Part shown: positions 17,731 to 27,145 of the stretch, one piece after another
Position numbering within the stretch: position 1 is the stretch's first letter
How the letters are laid out: the number at the start of each line of letters is the position of its first letter
From: Pedobacter psychroterrae
GTDB lineage: Bacteria > Bacteroidota > Bacteroidia > Sphingobacteriales > Sphingobacteriaceae
Direction: 5' to 3'
Assembly: GCF_004331695.1 (NCBI RefSeq)
Contig: NZ_SJSL01000005.1
Location: 124,001-188,000 of the forward strand
Length of the DNA stretch: 64,000 bases
Translations under genes and position numbers: made by a program
The notes under the pieces: model-generated
What the model saw: the letters and a program-made list of their open reading frames with translations, nothing else
The model's database searches: none
Told to the model about the DNA's origin: nothing

Positions 17731-19230
17731 TCAGCGCCATTTTCCGGAAAAATTAATCACATTCAGTTCATAAATTGAAGGTGGCGCTGTTGCTTTGAGC
17801 ACTTTTAACCTCAACTTATTGGCCCGGTAACTAAACGGCAGTCTGATCACCTTACAATCGCCCATTGGTTCATCCGACAGATAAATGACTTTCCATTGTC
17901 CATTTTGCAAAATATCAATGCTGTATTGCTGAATCCGCGATACCCTAATCTGAGAAAATCCATCAGGCAGTCTTTTCGTATCCTGGTATTCAAAAACACT
18001 GATCTTATTAAATGAATCTGAGGGATTTAACTCAATTTCCAAATTCACTAAAGTATCTTTCGCTGCCCATCTGCTGCTCATCTTACCATCATTTATTGCG
18101 TTGCCTGCATATTGCCCATCTTTATCATCCCAAACGCTGCTGGCAGTAACCGGCCTATTCATCGAAATAAATTTACCATTTTTAGGCAGGGCTTTAGTCA
18201 AAGACAAATTAAGCCTGTTACCCAATGCTATTGCCGTATTGGCCACATACTCCCGTATCTGTCCGGTTTGGTCAGGAGGTACATTCATCACCAGACAATT
18301 GTCATTGTCCGTACACCAGTAAAACAATTCTTCCAGTTCATCCAGATCCCTGGTGGGTAATTGTTCTAATTTCTCAAACCAGTTCAGCCGTTTACTTATA
18401 CAAATGGTATGTTCAAACGGCAGGTAATAAGACTTTCCGTTATGCAGGTATTGCTTCTTATCATTTTTGGTTGCAAGTTCAGGGTCCCACAAACGAAAAT
18501 CGGAAGGAAAATACTGAAAGAAATACTTGTTGTCCTCAGTCATATTGGCTGGAGGTGTATAGTTGCGCTTTCCTTCTTCATTTACAATCGTATGGTTCAC
18601 ACTCACAGCACAGTTGGGATTGTATTTTTTCACCAAACTATAAACCTGGTCAATCCCCCATTCGGACGGTTTTTTATCCCAGCCCCCATCCAGCCACAGC
18701 TCACCAATGGTGCCGTAATTTTCAAATAACTCAGTCAACTGGTTAAGCATGTAGTCTATGTATTTTTGCGGGTCTTTATCCTTATAGGATGGCTCCTTCC
18801 TGTCCCACAAAGAATAATATACCGCAAACTGGATCCCGTATTTTTTGCAGGCGTCTGAGACGGCTTTTACCACATCTGTTTTAACCGGAGATGAGTCCAC
18901 ATCATACGCCGTATACTTGCTGTCCCACAGGCAAAATCCATCATGATGTTTGGTAGTCAGCAATACATACCTAAAACCAGCTCTTTTTGCAGTCAGTACC
19001 CACTGCTCAGGATCAAGATTTGTGGGGTTGTAACTCTCTATCGGTAAAGTACCATCAGACCATTCTGTATCGTTAAACGTATTGATACCAAAGTGAATAA
19101 ACATACCATATCCCCTTTTTATCATCGCTTGCTGCGCCGAATTGGGTGTAGTAGCCGGCACCAACGACTGGGCTACACAATAATTAAAGGATAATGCTAA
19201 AATAAATGATGTAAATAATAAAGGCTTCAT
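17731..19230 (-). CDS. Secreted GH29 alpha-L-fucosidase
   Basis: 499 residues with a signal peptide (MKPLLFTSFILALSFNYCVAQ). The GH29 barrel starts at G-Y-G-M-F-I-H-F-G-I-N (residues 40-50); T-K-H-H-D-G-F at 93-99 binds fucose and ELWLDGGW at 177-184 contains the nucleophile Asp181. Residues about 350-499 form a discoidin-like (F5/8 type C) sugar-binding domain. It releases L-fucose from glycans outside the cytoplasm. It lies upstream of the aminotransferase-tyrA pair on the same strand, separated by about 100 bases, so is probably an independent unit. Confidence 0.92.
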   Translation of the reverse strand: MKPLLFTSFILALSFNYCVAQSLVPATTPNSAQQAMIKRGYGMFIHFGINTFNDTEWSDGTLPIESYNPTNLDPEQWVLTAKRAGFRYVLLTTKHHDGFCLWDSKYTAYDVDSSPVKTDVVKAVSDACKKYGIQFAVYYSLWDRKEPSYKDKDPQKYIDYMLNQLTELFENYGTIGELWLDGGWDKKPSEWGIDQVYSLVKKYNPNCAVSVNHTIVNEEGKRNYTPPANMTEDNKYFFQYFPSDFRLWDPELATKNDKKQYLHNGKSYYLPFEHTICISKRLNWFEKLEQLPTRDLDELEELFYWCTDNDNCLVMNVPPDQTGQIREYVANTAIALGNRLNLSLTKALPKNGKFISMNRPVTASSVWDDKDGQYAGNAINDGKMSSRWAAKDTLVNLEIELNPSDSFNKISVFEYQDTKRLPDGFSQIRVSRIQQYSIDILQNGQWKVIYLSDEPMGDCKVIRLPFSYRANKLRLKVLKATAPPSIYELNVINFSGKWR

Positions 19231-19374
19231 AAGGATTTCAATATAGGAATGATATCTGGTTTATCAGCTAGCTAAATTAATGCAGATACCTTTCAGATGA
19301 AATGGATTAAATAACGAAAGTCATGAACTATCCAATGAAACAATATCATTTATACAATGTGAAAAAATAATGCA

Positions 19375-19839
19375 CTAAAACATGCGGAAATTTGGCCGGC
19401 TGGTCAGTGGTGAAAATGACCATGGAATTGAGGTTAATATCAGCAATAAGCCAACAGTAAACCAGATAGCCATAACTTTGTACTTCTGCTGATCGTCTGT
19501 CGCCTTGCTTACCTTATCTGATCCGATAGTAATGACTGCTACTGCTATTGACATCATGGTAATGTGCTCCATTCCAAAAAACCTGATCTCTCTCAGGTGT
19601 ACTGCCTCGTTAAAATTATGAAGAAAATACCTCACCAGGGGGCTTATTGTATACAAAACGATACCAATGCAAAATTGAATCTGAACAACTTTTACTGTGA
19701 TAATCCTGATAGTATGGTCGATACTTAAAAAGGGTATCTTTTTAAACCTGCCCCGGTACGCCCTAAAAACAGCAATGATAAGAAATATCAATACCAACCA
19801 GCGAAACAGACCGTGTAGAGGAAGCAGTATTTGATACAT
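19375..19839 (-). CDS. Four-helix integral membrane protein
   Basis: With the ATG at 19839 the protein has 154 residues (MYQILLPLHGLFRWLV...). Four membrane segments are visible at about 10-30, 50-72, 92-108 and 125-143. Conserved-looking His residues occur in L-P-L-H-G-L-F-R-W, Y-F-L-H-N-F and G-M-E-H-I-T, which is suggestive of a small cytochrome-b-like or heme-binding membrane protein, but I cannot assign a family function. I recall similar 'hypothetical' proteins in Sphingobacteriaceae. It stands alone; the upstream region holds a pseudogene on the other strand. Confidence 0.7.
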   Translation of the reverse strand: MYQILLPLHGLFRWLVLIFLIIAVFRAYRGRFKKIPFLSIDHTIRIITVKVVQIQFCIGIVLYTISPLVRYFLHNFNEAVHLREIRFFGMEHITMMSIAVAVITIGSDKVSKATDDQQKYKVMAIWFTVGLLLILTSIPWSFSPLTSRPNFRMF

Positions 19840-19948
19840 AATGGCAGTTTGGCAATGTAATTGCGGCAAATATATTTAGAAATTTTTAAGATACGTTGAT
19901 TACTTTTACATGCCTGTATTTCCGGCAAAAAAAGCCGCTTAAACACAT

Positions 19949-20203
19949 ATGAACAACGAACAACACGCCGTACTACACCAGGACAAGACATTTACCAATA
20001 TCGGGAGTACATTTAATGACAGCGACCTATTTGGTGCCGAATTTAATGGAACTACACTGGAAAAGTGCGATTTGATTTTAGGATTGCAAGAAATTTTAGC
20101 ATCGCCCCGGATGTAAACAAAATGAAAAAAGCAAAGTTCGGTTTAAGAAATTTGATTGGCCTCCTAGACAGACACAATCTAAATATCGATTATGATGGGT
20201 AGC
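19949..20203 (+). pseudogene. Broken pentapeptide-repeat protein
   Basis: The frame from ATG 19949 encodes F-T-N-I-G-S-T-F-N-D-S-D-L-F-G-A-E-F-N with the five-residue periodicity of pentapeptide repeats, then leaves the family at about position 20080 and stops at 20114. The adjacent frame carries the typical C-terminal tail (N-F-S-I-A-P-D-V-N-K-M-K-K-A-K-F, then G-L-L-D-R-H) and stops at 20201. The middle is missing and the frames differ, so a deletion plus frameshift broke the gene. Intact relatives are about 200 residues and of unknown cellular role. Confidence 0.7.
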
Positions 20204-20258
20204 CATTAAAACTCCAGGATCAGCCCAGGGACGAAAACTAGGGCGGAAATCAATAAAT

Positions 20259-21269
20259 ATGAACAACATGAAAATCGCATTCTTTTCTGCAAAAACTTAC
20301 GATAAAGACTTCTTCAACCGTCACAATCAACCATACGGATTTGAACTTCAGTTCTGGGAAACACATCTAGGACCTCACATTGTCAACGCAATTGACGAAG
20401 ATACCGATGTGGTATGTGCGTTTGTAAACGACAGGCTTACTGCCGAAGTGATTGCGGTTCTGGCCTCTAAAAAAGTTAAAGTAATTGCCATGCGCTGTGC
20501 AGGTTTCAACAATGTAGATCTGGAAGCTGCTAAAACTCATAACATTCGTGTATGCAGGGTTCCCGCTTATTCTCCCGAAGCAGTGGCAGAGCATGCGATA
20601 GCAATGCTACTGACATTGAACAGAAAGACACACAAAGCCTACAATCGTGTGCGTGAACAAAATTTCTCACTTAACGGCTTGCTCGGTTTCAACCTTCATG
20701 GCAAGACTATAGGCGTAATTGGAACCGGAAAGATTGGAAAAGCTTTTTGTAAAATCATGCTTGGCTTTGGTTGCGTGGTTGTCGCCCATGATCCTTTTGA
20801 AGACAAAGAACTGATCATAATGGGTGTGCGATATCTGCCACTTAAAGCACTATTTAGCACCTCAGACGTTGTTTCGCTTCATTGCCCGCTAACCACCGAG
20901 AATAAATACCTGATCAACAAGGATACGGTTGCAACTATGAAGCCAGGTGTGACGATCATTAATACCAGCCGCGGTCAACTGTTGCATACGGATGATGTGA
21001 TTACTGCATTGAAATCGGGCTATGTTACTTATCTAGGAATTGACGTATACGAGCAGGAGGAAAAATTATTTTTCAAAGACCTGTCCGGCAGCATTATCGA
21101 AGATGATAAGATTCAACGTCTAATGAGTTTCCCTAATGTGCTGGTTACCGGCCATCAGGCATTTTTCACCGAAGACGCATTATCTCAGATTGCCACTATC
21201 ACATTAAACAGCATAAATGAGCTGGTAAATGGTTTGGAAGTATCAGATCCTTCAGTCATCCTTGCATAA
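20259..21269 (+). CDS. D-lactate dehydrogenase-type 2-hydroxyacid dehydrogenase
   Basis: 336 residues of the D-isomer 2-hydroxyacid dehydrogenase family, closest in pattern to fermentative D-LDH. The NAD loop GTGKIG is at about 152-157, the substrate Arg in N-T-S-R-G-Q near 233, the catalytic Glu in G-I-D-V-Y-E-Q-E near 262 and the His in V-T-G-H-Q-A-F-F-T near 295. It interconverts pyruvate and D-lactate with NADH in the cytoplasm. It begins with ATG-AAC-AAC-ATG, so the second Met (20268) is an equally good start. The catalase gene follows 85 bases later. Confidence 0.92.
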   Translation: MNNMKIAFFSAKTYDKDFFNRHNQPYGFELQFWETHLGPHIVNAIDEDTDVVCAFVNDRLTAEVIAVLASKKVKVIAMRCAGFNNVDLEAAKTHNIRVCRVPAYSPEAVAEHAIAMLLTLNRKTHKAYNRVREQNFSLNGLLGFNLHGKTIGVIGTGKIGKAFCKIMLGFGCVVVAHDPFEDKELIIMGVRYLPLKALFSTSDVVSLHCPLTTENKYLINKDTVATMKPGVTIINTSRGQLLHTDDVITALKSGYVTYLGIDVYEQEEKLFFKDLSGSIIEDDKIQRLMSFPNVLVTGHQAFFTEDALSQIATITLNSINELVNGLEVSDPSVILA

Positions 21270-21354
21270 AATATATTGAATTTTTTAAACAAAAGTAAAC
21301 AGGTAATGTTGTCTTTGACACCTGGTTGATTAAACAACCTAAATCATACCTGAA

Positions 21355-23541
21355 ATGTCAAAGAAAAACACACCTCCGAAGAAAGGGACTGAAGCTGCAA
21401 TCGATAAAAAGCTCGTCCCACAGCCTGAAAATGCAAAAACCGAGAAGCTCCTGCCGCACACAGCTGATGCCACGGATGAGCAAATGACGACCAATCATGG
21501 CGTTAAGATCAGCGATGATCAAAACTCGCTTAAAGCGGGAGAGCGCGGGGCTACCCTGCTGGAAGATTTTATCCTCAGGGAAAAGATCACCCATTTTGAC
21601 CATGAACGGATACCTGAGCGGATTGTACACGCACGCGGCTCGGGCGCACATGGAGTTTTTAAACTTTATGAAAGCCAGTCGGCATTTACCAAAGCACATT
21701 TTCTGAATGATATTGAAACGGAAACACCTGTCTTTGTCAGGTTCTCTACGGTGGCTGGATCAAGAGGTTCCAGCGACCTGGCCAGGGACGTCCGGGGTTT
21801 TGCTGTTAAATTTTATACTCAGGAGGGGAATTTTGACCTCGTGGGCAACAACATGCCGGTGTTCTTTATCCAGGATGCCATGAAATTTCCTGATCTGATC
21901 CATGCAGTCAAACCTGAACCGGACAATGAAATCCCGCAGGCAGCATCTGCGCACGACACTTTCTGGGATTTCATCTCACTAATGCCAGAATCTGCGCACA
22001 TGATTATGTGGGCAATGAGCGACCGTGCCATCCCGAGAAGCCTCAGAATGATGGAGGGTTTTGGAGTCCATACATTCCGGTTAATCAATCAGCAGGGTGA
22101 AGCTTTTTTTGTGAAATTTCACTGGAAACCGTTATTGGGTGTCCACTCGGTCGCTTGGGATGAAGCACAGAATATATCGGGAAAAGATCCTGATTTCCAC
22201 CGCCGTGACCTTTGGGATGCCATCGAATCCGGCGCCTTTCCTGAATGGGAACTCGGACTACAAATTGTCCCTGAAGCTGATGAGTTCAAGTTTGAATTTG
22301 ACCTGCTTGATCCGACCAAACTAATTCCTGAAGAATTGATTCCGGTACAGCGTATTGGTAAAATGACATTGAACCGGAATCCGGATAATTTCTTTGCAGA
22401 AACAGAACAGGTTGCCTTTCATGTCGGACACATCGTTCCCGGTATCGATTTCACAAACGACCCCTTAATGCAGGGCAGATTATTTTCCTACACCGACACA
22501 CAACTGATCCGCCTGGGCGGGCCCAATTTTCATGAGATCCCGATCAACCGGCCCGTAGTATCTGTACATAATAACCAGCGTGATGGCTTCATGCGACAGA
22601 CCATCAACAAAGGAAAAACCAGCTATAGTCCAAATTCATTGGGAAACAATGATCCGGCACAGGTAAAAGAGGAAGATGGAGGTTTCACCAGTTATGCTGA
22701 ACGCATTGATGCGAGAAAAATACGGGCCAGAAGCGACAGTTTCTTTGATCATTTCAGCCAGGCAACTTTATTTTTCAACAGCCAGTCTGAACCTGAAAAG
22801 AACCATATCATTGATGCATTGACCTTCGAACTGGGTAAAGTGAAAACGGTAACAATTCGTGAGCGCATGTTGAGTATCCTCTTCCAAATAGACGATACCC
22901 TTGCAAAGAAAGTCGCTTATGGGCTCGGCATTGAATTACCAAAAAATATTTCCTTCCCTGTCAATGGCAGTGTTCCTGCAGACGGAAAACAAGAAGATTA
23001 TCAGTCGCGCAAGGGCAGCAGTAAAATCAAAGCCTCCGCTGCGCTGAGCATGGCAAATACCGTAAAAGATACCATCGAAAGCCGTAAGATAGCGATATTG
23101 GCAGCAGATGGGGTGAACGGAGATGCAATCAGTTCCCTAAAGGCAGCTTTGGAAAACGAAGGTGCCATTACCGAGATCATTGCCCCGCGCCTGGGAAATG
23201 TCCTGACCTCAGGAAAATACCAATTAACTGCAGACCAGAGCTTTCTTACTGCAGCATCCGTTTTGTTTGATGCCGTGTACATTCCGGGCGGAAAGAACAG
23301 TGTGGAGGCCCTTCTTGCTGAACCAAATGCCGTTCATTTCATCAATGAAGCATACAAACATTGTAAAGCCATCGCTGCCGATCAGGAGGCGCTTCCCTTG
23401 TTGAATGCAAGTTTTATAAAAGGACCTGAGGAAGGTGTGATTGTAGAAAATGATCATTCTGTACTAGCCAGTAAATTCCGCGCTGCTATCGCCGGCCACA
23501 GATTCTGGGAACGTGAAAAACCAAGAAAAGTACCCGCTTAA
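21355..23541 (+). CDS. katE: Large-subunit monofunctional catalase (HPII type)
   Basis: 728 residues, the size of clade 2 catalases. The lysine-rich extension (1-60) precedes the core, where the distal His is H92 in VHARGSGAHG and the distal Asn lies in D-L-V-G-N-N-M-P-V-F-F. The proximal heme Tyr is in the S-Y-T-D-T-Q motif near 378. Residues about 570-715 form the C-terminal DJ-1/GATase-like domain typical of HPII (I-A-I-L-A-A-D-G-V-N-G). It dismutates hydrogen peroxide in the cytoplasm. A strong bidirectional terminator follows, then a convergent ankyrin gene. Confidence 0.96.
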   Translation: MSKKNTPPKKGTEAAIDKKLVPQPENAKTEKLLPHTADATDEQMTTNHGVKISDDQNSLKAGERGATLLEDFILREKITHFDHERIPERIVHARGSGAHGVFKLYESQSAFTKAHFLNDIETETPVFVRFSTVAGSRGSSDLARDVRGFAVKFYTQEGNFDLVGNNMPVFFIQDAMKFPDLIHAVKPEPDNEIPQAASAHDTFWDFISLMPESAHMIMWAMSDRAIPRSLRMMEGFGVHTFRLINQQGEAFFVKFHWKPLLGVHSVAWDEAQNISGKDPDFHRRDLWDAIESGAFPEWELGLQIVPEADEFKFEFDLLDPTKLIPEELIPVQRIGKMTLNRNPDNFFAETEQVAFHVGHIVPGIDFTNDPLMQGRLFSYTDTQLIRLGGPNFHEIPINRPVVSVHNNQRDGFMRQTINKGKTSYSPNSLGNNDPAQVKEEDGGFTSYAERIDARKIRARSDSFFDHFSQATLFFNSQSEPEKNHIIDALTFELGKVKTVTIRERMLSILFQIDDTLAKKVAYGLGIELPKNISFPVNGSVPADGKQEDYQSRKGSSKIKASAALSMANTVKDTIESRKIAILAADGVNGDAISSLKAALENEGAITEIIAPRLGNVLTSGKYQLTADQSFLTAASVLFDAVYIPGGKNSVEALLAEPNAVHFINEAYKHCKAIAADQEALPLLNASFIKGPEEGVIVENDHSVLASKFRAAIAGHRFWEREKPRKVPA

Positions 23542-23543
23542 CT

Positions 23544-23576
23544 AAAAAGCGCCTTTGAAAAACACAGGCGCTTTTT
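23544..23576. terminator. Bidirectional terminator between katE and ankyrin gene
   Basis: AAAAAGCGCCT (23544-23554) pairs perfectly with AGGCGCTTTTT (23566-23576) across an 11-base loop. The A-run on one arm and T-run on the other let it work for both convergent genes. Confidence 0.9.
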
Positions 23577-23595
23577 AATAGTATAAATGTTAACA

Positions 23596-24075
23596 CTAAT
23601 TTGCTGTATCCAGGATCGCAATCGCTTCAGCATTACCTTGTTGAACGGCGAGATCATACACAGAGAGACCACGAACATCCAGCAAAAATTTACTGGCACC
23701 AGATTCCAAAAGCATTTTCAGTAGTTCATGCCTGCCAAACATGGCCGCGAACATCAGCGCTGTGCCGCCATTACCATGCTGGAGATCCAGGTTTGCGCCG
23801 TTTTCGATTAGAAGTTTGGCAATCCGGTCATAACCTTTAAAGGCCACCCCCATCAAAGCCGTATTTCCTCCCAGATCCGCACCATTCACATCCGCGCCAT
23901 TTTCAATAAGCAATTTTGCCGCCTCGTATTGATTATTATAACTGGCAATGATCAAAGGCGTATATCCCTTTTCATCTCTTACATTCAGGTCTTCAGCCCT
24001 GCGGATCAACTCCTTTAAAACTTCCAGATTACCTAATCTGGCTGCGTGTAGTATAACTTGAGTCGTATTTGTCAT
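23596..24075 (-). CDS. Ankyrin-repeat protein
   Basis: 159 residues made of four to five ankyrin repeats of about 33 residues: G-Y-T-P-L-I-I-A-S-Y near 37, G-N-T-A-L-M-G-V-A near 70 and G-G-T-A-L-M-F-A-A-M near 103. No signal peptide. Small ankyrin proteins encoded next to catalases are known (AnkB beside katB in Pseudomonas, where it helps peroxide defence); the convergent placement with katE makes a similar supporting role plausible here, but that is inference. Confidence 0.88.
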   Translation of the reverse strand: MTNTTQVILHAARLGNLEVLKELIRRAEDLNVRDEKGYTPLIIASYNNQYEAAKLLIENGADVNGADLGGNTALMGVAFKGYDRIAKLLIENGANLDLQHGNGGTALMFAAMFGRHELLKMLLESGASKFLLDVRGLSVYDLAVQQGNAEAIAILDTAN

Positions 24076-24270
24076 ACCTTAAAAACATTTCAAATACAGA
24101 AATGTTTTCAATTCAACAGCATTTCGCCTCCTATTTCACAGAAATTCTTATGTTTGTTAGCGGGCTTAACTGCCCAGGCGCCCTTGTTATCAATGAATTC
24201 AATGAAGAAGTTAAAAACTACTACTTAACAGTAATGGTCCGATAGATTAAAAAGCACGTTAATTCCTATT

Positions 24271-25911
24271 ATGAAGTATATACTCCTAATGTTTCTCTTT
24301 TTAAGCTGTGTACTGGTAACGAAGGCACAGAAAAAAAATAATGTAGTGATTACCGACGAGGAACAGAAAACCGCGGTTTATACCAACGAAAAGCAGGAAC
24401 TGACCCTCAATGTATCACCGGGGGAGATTCGTAAATTTAAAGTGGCCGGACTGGTCCGATACAGTGATTTCGGTGCCAAACGTGACGGAAAGACGGATGA
24501 CATAGATGTGATTGCGGCAACTCATGCTTTTGCTAACCTGTTCAACCTTCGGGTTAAAGCAGACGCTGGAGCCACCTATTATATTGGAGGGAAGGAGCGC
24601 ACGGCAGTTATCGAGACAAATACTGATTTCGGAACAGCCGCCTTCATCATTGATGACACCGACGTAAAAAACCGCAATGCGCCAGTTTTCACAGTGAGTT
24701 CGGGTCTTAAACCGTTTAAACTGAAAACGATATCCTCATTAAAGAAGAACCAGAAAAAAATCGACCTGCCTTTACCCGGCCCTTATTTAATCACGGTCAC
24801 GAATTCCAACGTAAAACAATACATCAGGTTTGGGCTAAACCAAAACAATGGCTCTTCACAGACCGATATCTTTGTCGTAGACAAAAACGGCAATGTAGAT
24901 ATGAACGCCCCGATCATTTGGGATTTCGAACAGATCACGGATATCACCGCTCTGCCCATTGATGAGGATCTTTTGAAGATCACCGGAGGCCATTTCACCA
25001 CAATTGCCAATAAAGCTGAATCAAACTACGCCTATTATAGCCGGAACGTCACAATCAGACGATCTCACGTGCTTGTTGAAGGGCTACAACACCACATTCG
25101 GGGCGAAGGAGACCATGGTGCGCCATATGGCGGCTTTATCAACATCAACGACTGTGCCTATGTAACCATAAAAAATACCATTCTGACCGGACACCGAACC
25201 TATAGTACGATCGGTGCAGCGGGCAAACCTGTCACAATGGGCACCTACGATCTTTCTGTAAACCGTGCGCTTAACATATCTTTTGTGAACTGCAGCCAGA
25301 CCAATGACATCAACGACACCAAGTACTGGGGTATTTTGGGTTCAAACTTTTGCAAAAATCTGCTTTACGATGGCTGTACCCTCTCCCGGTTTGATGCCCA
25401 CCAGGGAGTTGCCAATGCCACCATTCGCAACTCAACACTTGGACACATGGGAATCAATGCCATTGGTAGCGGACGCCTTACTATTGAGAATTCCACCATC
25501 CGCGGGAGGAGCTTTGTCAACCTGCGCTCCGACTATGGCAGTACATGGCAGGGAGAACTGGTGATCCGCAACTGTGTCTTTGTACCGGCCGGCGGCAAAC
25601 CGATCAGTGCATCCCTGATAAGTGGATCCTATTCAGGTCAGCATAATTTCGGCTATACATGCTATATGCCGGAACTGATCACCATTGAAAATCTCCGGAT
25701 TGACGACTCCGCGCATCCGGACAATTATCAGGGGCCTGCCATTTTCAGCAATTTCAATCCGGAAATGACAGACGATGCCTACCAGGAAAAGTACCCCTAT
25801 GTAAAAACCAAAAAGGTCACCCTCAGGAACGTGATAACTGCAAGTGAGAAAGCGTTGAGGATCAGCGACAATCCTTTCATGTTTAAGGATGTAAAGGTTG
25901 AAACTAATTAA
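24271..25911 (+). CDS. Secreted right-handed beta-helix protein (pectate lyase-like)
   Basis: 546 residues with a signal peptide (MKYILLMFLFLSCVLVTKAQ). The motif Y-S-D-F-G-A-K-R-D-G-K-T-D-D at about 67-80 is the hallmark at the start of the pectate-lyase-3 beta-helix superfamily, and residues 250-540 show repeated N-V-T-I-R, Y-V-T-I-K-N-T-I and I-R-N-S-T-L-G turns of the helix. Likely a polysaccharide lyase or hydrolase, or a glycan-binding helix; the substrate is not evident. It stands alone, with no sugar transporter near it, but adds to the plant-glycan enzymes at 11-19 kb. Confidence 0.78.
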   Translation: MKYILLMFLFLSCVLVTKAQKKNNVVITDEEQKTAVYTNEKQELTLNVSPGEIRKFKVAGLVRYSDFGAKRDGKTDDIDVIAATHAFANLFNLRVKADAGATYYIGGKERTAVIETNTDFGTAAFIIDDTDVKNRNAPVFTVSSGLKPFKLKTISSLKKNQKKIDLPLPGPYLITVTNSNVKQYIRFGLNQNNGSSQTDIFVVDKNGNVDMNAPIIWDFEQITDITALPIDEDLLKITGGHFTTIANKAESNYAYYSRNVTIRRSHVLVEGLQHHIRGEGDHGAPYGGFININDCAYVTIKNTILTGHRTYSTIGAAGKPVTMGTYDLSVNRALNISFVNCSQTNDINDTKYWGILGSNFCKNLLYDGCTLSRFDAHQGVANATIRNSTLGHMGINAIGSGRLTIENSTIRGRSFVNLRSDYGSTWQGELVIRNCVFVPAGGKPISASLISGSYSGQHNFGYTCYMPELITIENLRIDDSAHPDNYQGPAIFSNFNPEMTDDAYQEKYPYVKTKKVTLRNVITASEKALRISDNPFMFKDVKVETN

Positions 25912-25969
25912 TTTCTACAACTTTTATACCGTTACAAACGTTATATTGTCTTAACTGTAATGCACTTTA

Positions 25970-27037
25970 ATGACGTTGGCTCCAGGAATTAATAATAATG
26001 TATTTTTAAATAGTAAAAGATTGCTGGCAGATCCTGCTGCCGACCATTTTATTCAGGAAGTATTTGCCGATCCCGTTAAAAAAGCGGACCTGCGAAAATG
26101 GTTGGGCAATGAGCCTGGAAAAAGCGAACTTGAATGGATAAAAAACCATTACCCTGATGTTAAATTTATTCAACAGGCAAACATATTGCCCGCCTGGGCC
26201 GATCAACAGCTCATGAGGCGAGGTTCGGCATTATTTGTTCGGCATTCAGAAATGGTGATGAACCTGCTCGGCCTTTTGTCCTTGCCTTATTGCTATACAG
26301 CGGCAAACGGTGCGATGGTATTGTACCTGTCAGAGCTAATCACTAGGCAGACTACTAAGCGGCTTTTTGATACTGCCATATTTGTCTGGGAAGTCATGGG
26401 ACCCGATGCATATGAGGAAACAGGGAGTGCGTATACAGAAATTTTGAAGATCCGTATTATCCACGCCGCGGTACGGTACCATACCTTGCGAAGCGAAAAA
26501 TGGGATCATACCTGGGGGACACCTATCAATCAGGAAGATATGGCAGGCACCAATCTGTCTTTTTCCTTAATAGTGACCCGGGGTATGAAGAAGTTGGGCA
26601 TTAAAGTGTCCCCAGAGAACGAAGAGGCATTTTTGCATGTATGGTCAGTGATAGGTTATCTAATGGGACTGGACGAAGACCTCATTCCCAAAAATAAACG
26701 GGAAGCAGATAATTTAGACCTCGCCATCAAGAACCGCGAATTTCGTGCGTCAAGCCATGGCGCCGAACTTACACAATCACTCGTCAACCACATTATGTCG
26801 GTCAATACGAGTAAAGCAACTGCTGATGATATCATTGGCCTGATGCGTTATTTATTGGGCGACGAAATAGCGGACATGCTTGCTATGAAGAAAGTGGCGC
26901 TGCCAGCCTATAAACTTATGCTGCTAAAGAGCTTGAATTTCTTAAAGCAGCTCAAGCCACATGGCCCTGTTGGTACATCATACAATAAGTCTTATACAGC
27001 CTTTAAAGCACTAAATCCGACATTCAGATCCGCCTGA
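25970..27037 (+). CDS. MpaB/latex-clearing-like oxygenase (DUF2236)
   Basis: 355 residues of the DUF2236 family, mostly helical. Visible family features are R-R-G-S-A-L-F-V-R-H near 81, the R-I-I-H-A-A-V-R-Y-H stretch near 162, where conserved Arg/His residues contact heme b in Lcp-like proteins, and N-Q-E-D-M-A-G-T-N-L near 187. Members include latex-clearing protein and fungal MpaB. I infer a heme oxygenase of unknown substrate. No signal peptide. It starts 58 bases after the beta-helix gene, with no clear sign of cotranscription. Confidence 0.82.
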   Translation: MTLAPGINNNVFLNSKRLLADPAADHFIQEVFADPVKKADLRKWLGNEPGKSELEWIKNHYPDVKFIQQANILPAWADQQLMRRGSALFVRHSEMVMNLLGLLSLPYCYTAANGAMVLYLSELITRQTTKRLFDTAIFVWEVMGPDAYEETGSAYTEILKIRIIHAAVRYHTLRSEKWDHTWGTPINQEDMAGTNLSFSLIVTRGMKKLGIKVSPENEEAFLHVWSVIGYLMGLDEDLIPKNKREADNLDLAIKNREFRASSHGAELTQSLVNHIMSVNTSKATADDIIGLMRYLLGDEIADMLAMKKVALPAYKLMLLKSLNFLKQLKPHGPVGTSYNKSYTAFKALNPTFRSA

Positions 27038-27145
27038 TATGCTATCCAGCTGACACATAATATCCTCCCGGTCTCCTATCCAAGCTGCTACATTCGAGAA
27101 ACCAAAGGACTTCTAATCGATTTAGCGGCACAACTACAACCCTGA

